Assembly: GCA_947090235.1 (NCBI GenBank)
Contig: CAMUNJ010000025.1
Location: 1-10,074 of the forward strand
Direction of reading: 5' to 3'
Length of the DNA: 10,074 nt
Source of the DNA: an uncultured Bacillota bacterium
GTDB taxonomy: Bacteria > Bacillota > Clostridia > Christensenellales > UBA1242
The notes under the pieces are model-generated. The model did not search any database. It saw only the letters and a list, made by a program, of their open reading frames with translations, and was not told where the DNA came from. Below are positions 8,122 to 10,074 of this stretch, in pieces; the first letter of the stretch is position 1, and each line of letters starts with the position of its first letter. A program made the position numbers and the translations under genes.

Positions 8122-9249
8122 ATGGAAAAAATAAAAATGGTTCAATATGGTTGCGGAAAGATGAGTGCTTATACAATGCGTTACGCAATCGAAAAAGGCG
8201 TAAAGATTGTAGGTGCATTTGATATCAATCCTGCAATCATCGGCAAAGACATTGCTGAGGTTATTGGAAGCGATAAAAATTATGGAGTAAAAATCCAAGA
8301 CGCAAAAGAATTTGAGCAATTTCTTCAAAATAATGATGTAGATGTTGCTATTATTACAACTACAAGCGTGTTTGCTGAAAATTATCCAGCTTATGAAATT
8401 TGTGCTAAAAATGGTGTTAATGCAATTTCTACATGTGAAGAGGCATTTTTCCCTCAAAACAGCAATCCAAAGTTATTCAAAAAATTGGATAAACTTTGTC
8501 AAGAAACTGGCTGTACTATTTGCGGAAGCGGATATCAAGATGTTTTCTGGGGTAATCTTATCAGTGTGCTTGCAGGTGCAACTCATAAGATAACCAAAAT
8601 CAGAGGAAAGAGCAGTTATAATGTTGAGGATTATGGTATTTCTCTTGCTCAAGTTCATGGTGCAGGTTTAACTGTAGAAGAATTTGAAAAAGAGGTAGCA
8701 TCTGCCGATAATATTTCTGATGAAGAAAGAAAAAAGCTTATCAATGCTGGAAAATTTGCTCCAAGTTATATGTGGAATGTTAATGGTTGGCTTTGTGAAA
8801 AGTTAGGTCTTCATGTAACAAAACAAACTCAAAAATGTGTTCCTCAAATTGCAAATAAAAATATCAAGAGTTCAACCCTTGGCATGACTATTTCAAAAGG
8901 TCAATGTACAGGAATGAGTGCTGTTGTAACAACAGAAACTAAAGAGGGCATTGTTATCGAAGCCGAATGTATTGGAAAGGTTTATGATAAAAATGATTTT
9001 GATTGCAATGATTGGACTATCGAAGGCGAGCCAAACACAAGAGTTGTTATTGAACGCCCAAGCACAGTTGAACTTACTTGTGCAACAGTAATCAATCGTA
9101 TTCCAGAAGTTATGTGTGCACCTGCTGGGTTTACAACAACTGATTGGATGCCAGAAAACTTCTACAAATCACAACCTCTTCATAAATATATGGAAGAAGT
9201 TGCTTGCGAACATGGCTGCGATTGCGAAGATTGCCACGGACATTGTTAA
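8122..9249 (+). CDS. NAD(P)-dependent oxidoreductase, dihydrodipicolinate reductase / 2,4-diaminopentanoate dehydrogenase-like
   Basis: This 375-residue cytoplasmic enzyme has an N-terminal Rossmann domain. The dinucleotide-binding turn YGCGKMS lies at residues 9-15, and an acidic residue (Asp34) sits at the end of the second strand (VGAFD), favouring NAD over NADP. Segments such as STCEEAFFP, HGAGLTVEEFEK and NRIPEVMCAPAG resemble, from memory, conserved positions in clostridial 2,4-diaminopentanoate dehydrogenase (the ornithine-fermentation enzyme) and its large family of uncharacterised paralogues often labelled dihydrodipicolinate reductase. The exact substrate cannot be assigned: no other ornithine-degradation gene (ornithine aminomutase, OrtAB) is visible in the window, and a true DapB would be much shorter, about 230-270 residues. 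The last 14 residues (362-375) form a Cys/His-rich tail with five Cys and three His that I do not associate with the family core. GGAGG at 8110-8114, seven bases before the ATG, sets the start. A strong terminator follows immediately. Confidence 0.85.
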   Translation: MEKIKMVQYGCGKMSAYTMRYAIEKGVKIVGAFDINPAIIGKDIAEVIGSDKNYGVKIQDAKEFEQFLQNNDVDVAIITTTSVFAENYPAYEICAKNGVNAISTCEEAFFPQNSNPKLFKKLDKLCQETGCTICGSGYQDVFWGNLISVLAGATHKITKIRGKSSYNVEDYGISLAQVHGAGLTVEEFEKEVASADNISDEERKKLINAGKFAPSYMWNVNGWLCEKLGLHVTKQTQKCVPQIANKNIKSSTLGMTISKGQCTGMSAVVTTETKEGIVIEAECIGKVYDKNDFDCNDWTIEGEPNTRVVIERPSTVELTCATVINRIPEVMCAPAGFTTTDWMPENFYKSQPLHKYMEEVACEHGCDCEDCHGHC

Positions 9250-9250
9250 T

Positions 9251-9284
9251 AAAAAAACACCTATCAAGGTGTTTTTTGTTTTTT
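9251..9284 (+). terminator. Strong Rho-independent terminator after the oxidoreductase gene
   Basis: ACACCT (9257-9262) and AGGTGT (9267-9272) form a perfect stem with an ATCA loop. The stem is extended by an upstream A-run pairing with a downstream T-run, and a second T-run follows at 9279-9284. Because A-tracts lie on the other side it could work in both directions. It begins one base after the stop codon region. Confidence 0.93.
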
Positions 9285-9352
9285 AAGATAAGATTAGATA
9301 ACGCATAAAATCTTTTCAAAAGGCAATAATACACAAGAATAATTGGAGTGAG

Positions 9353-9712
9353 ATGACAAATCGTAATGAAAAGATAGTTATGAGTTATCTTTGCAAGGTG
9401 TGCACTGGTAAAAAGACACACCTTGTTTCTCCGCATGAAATTGCTTTAAACTCAAGTAAAAAAGCGGTTTTATCGGTGGCGGAAATTGATGAAATTATGA
9501 CATCTCTTAGTTTAGAAAATTATATTGATTTTGTGGTAAGTGATTCAAAAAATGGCTATTATTACTGCGTCACATTAAAGAAAAAAGGTCAGACTTTTTT
9601 AGAAGATGCCAAACGCCAGAGAAAAACTTTGGGGTTATTAGTTTTACGCAGTATGTTTTTGGCTACTGTTTCCTTTGTTTTTGGTTTGATTTTGAAAGCA
9701 ATATTTAAGTGA
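9353..9712 (+). CDS. Small predicted winged-helix protein with C-terminal membrane anchor
   Basis: This conserved-hypothetical-type protein has 119 residues. Residues 4-90 look like a winged helix-turn-helix: helix 1 (NEKIVMSYLCKVC), a short segment with SPHEIA, a recognition-helix-like stretch (SVAEIDEIMTSLSLENYID, 41-59), then a beta-hairpin wing (FVVSDSKNGYYYCVTL, 60-75) and the helix KKKGQTFLEDAKRQ. The LKKKGQTFL step resembles the T-x-K-G-x-x-x-L end of MarR/PadR-like domains. Residues 93-114 form one hydrophobic segment, so the protein is probably tail-anchored with its N-terminal domain in the cytoplasm. Whether it binds DNA is unknown; a structural or protein-interaction role is equally possible. 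GGAG at 9345-9348, four bases before the ATG, supports the start. It lies just upstream of uvrB but is separated from it by that gene's own promoter. No convincing promoter was found in the 70 bases before it. Confidence 0.75.
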   Translation: MTNRNEKIVMSYLCKVCTGKKTHLVSPHEIALNSSKKAVLSVAEIDEIMTSLSLENYIDFVVSDSKNGYYYCVTLKKKGQTFLEDAKRQRKTLGLLVLRSMFLATVSFVFGLILKAIFK

Positions 9713-9717
9713 TAATG

Positions 9718-9746
9718 TTGATTTATATTAGTGAATTTGATATAAT
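9718..9746 (+). promoter_or_regulatory. Near-consensus sigma-A promoter with extended -10 for uvrB
   Basis: TTGATT (9718-9723), a spacer of exactly 17 bp, and TATAAT (9741-9746) preceded by TG one base upstream (TGATATAAT, extended -10). Transcription should start near 9753, leaving a 5' leader of about 120 nt before the uvrB GTG. It begins five bases after the stop of the preceding gene. No LexA-type (CGAAC-N4-GTTC) operator was seen overlapping it. Confidence 0.85.
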
Positions 9747-9786
9747 GTTTTTATTAAGTAAAAGTCGAAAGGGATTTTATTTTGTT

Positions 9787-9859
9787 TTTTGCAAGCATTT
9801 GCTTGCAAAAGAAAAATTTTAAAATTTTCTTTTGCTTCTTTTCTTTAAAAGAAAAGAAG
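9787..9859 (+). repeat. Cluster of three consecutive palindromes in the uvrB leader
   Basis: Hairpin A has 10-bp arms TTTTGCAAGC / GCTTGCAAAA (9787-9796, 9801-9810) with loop ATTT. Hairpin B has arms GCAAAAGAAAA / TTTTCTTTTGC (9805-9815, 9825-9835), with TTTT/AAAA also able to pair inside. Hairpin C has arms CTTCTTTTC / GAAAAGAAG (9835-9843, 9851-9859) with a TTTAAAA centre. A and B share bases 9805-9810, so they cannot both form fully, and C begins on the last base of B. Hairpin C ends four bases before the uvrB ribosome binding site. None has a classic terminator T-tract. It could be a regulatory leader or an intergenic repeat element dispersed in the genome. Confidence 0.75.
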
Positions 9860-9873
9860 GTAAGAGGTGATTT

Positions 9874-10074
9874 GTGGCAGAGTTTGATTTGCAATCTAAA
9901 TACAAGCCGGCTGGTGACCAACCAGAGGCGATAGAAAAACTAACAGAAGGACTGCAAGATGGATTAAAGGAGCAGGTGCTTTTGGGTGTGACTGGCAGTG
10001 GAAAAACTTTTACTATGGCAAATATAATAAAAAATAATAAAAAACCTACACTTGTTATAGCACATAATAAAACA
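9874..10074 (+). CDS. uvrB: Excinuclease ABC subunit B, N-terminal fragment (cut by window end)
   Basis: UvrB is the damage-verifying helicase-like subunit of nucleotide excision repair; it is loaded by UvrA and recruits UvrC. The 67 codons present carry the family's N-terminal block: FDLQSKYKPAGDQPEAI (residues 4-20), including the GDQP Q-motif, then the Walker A motif GVTGSGKT (38-45) and the next block TLVIAHNKT (59-67). The start is GTG at 9874, preceded by AGAGGTGA at 9863-9870, three bases away. The rest of the roughly 650-residue protein lies outside the window. The assignment is firm. It has its own promoter and a long structured leader. Confidence 0.97.
   Translation, partial: MAEFDLQSKYKPAGDQPEAIEKLTEGLQDGLKEQVLLGVTGSGKTFTMANIIKNNKKPTLVIAHNKT

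Noticed and set aside
8116..8457. 113-codon minus-strand open frame opposite the oxidoreductase gene
   Set aside because: Antisense shadow of a recognised enzyme, with low-complexity Ile/Phe/Cys-rich peptide.
9131..9436. Minus-strand open frame across the terminator at 9251-9284
   Set aside because: It runs through a strong bidirectional-type terminator and overlaps two + strand genes; its composition is that of a shadow frame.
9753..9859. Terminator for the small winged-helix gene in the palindrome cluster
   Set aside because: None of the three hairpins is followed by a T-run, and all lie downstream of the uvrB promoter, so they belong to the uvrB leader.
9713..9873. SOS (LexA/DinR) operator upstream of uvrB
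   Set aside because: Expected for some uvrB genes, but no CGAAC-N4-GTTC-like sequence was found near the promoter.

Overview
The window looks like chromosomal DNA from an AT-rich, low-GC Gram-positive bacterium, most likely an uncultured or gut-type member of the Clostridia. The reasons are the strong A/T bias at third codon positions, consensus GGAGG-type ribosome binding sites in front of most genes, TTGATT/TATAAT-type promoter sequence, and gene families typical of that group (two-helix cardiolipin synthase, SIMPL-domain exported protein, 2,4-diaminopentanoate dehydrogenase-like oxidoreductase). No phage, transposon, CRISPR, tRNA or rRNA feature was seen. All six genes lie on the + strand and intergenic gaps are all shorter than 200 bases.

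Region 2-5704 is the 3' part of one giant gene, more than 1,900 codons in this window and open at the left edge. It is probably an exported, beta-rich surface protein with a Gly-Ser linker made of perfect tandem repeats and a run of nine G close to its 3' end. Eleven bases later comes a cardiolipin synthase (5716-7167), whose ribosome binding site abuts the giant gene's stop codon. The two are therefore probably co-transcribed and closed by a clear terminator at 7177-7225.

Region 7226-9284 holds two apparently separate genes: an exported SIMPL-domain protein (7352-8056) and a diaminopentanoate dehydrogenase-like NAD(P) oxidoreductase (8122-9249) that ends in a Cys/His-rich tail and is followed by a strong terminator.

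Region 9285-10074 has a small predicted winged-helix protein with a C-terminal membrane anchor (9353-9712). A near-consensus extended -10 promoter follows, then a leader of about 120 nt packed with three consecutive palindromes, and then the start of uvrB (9874 onward, cut by the window's right edge).

The genes do not form one obvious pathway. The points most worth a second look are the G9 tract as a possible phase-variation switch in the giant surface gene (with possible effects on cls), the overlapping hairpins in the uvrB leader, and the Cys/His tail on the oxidoreductase.
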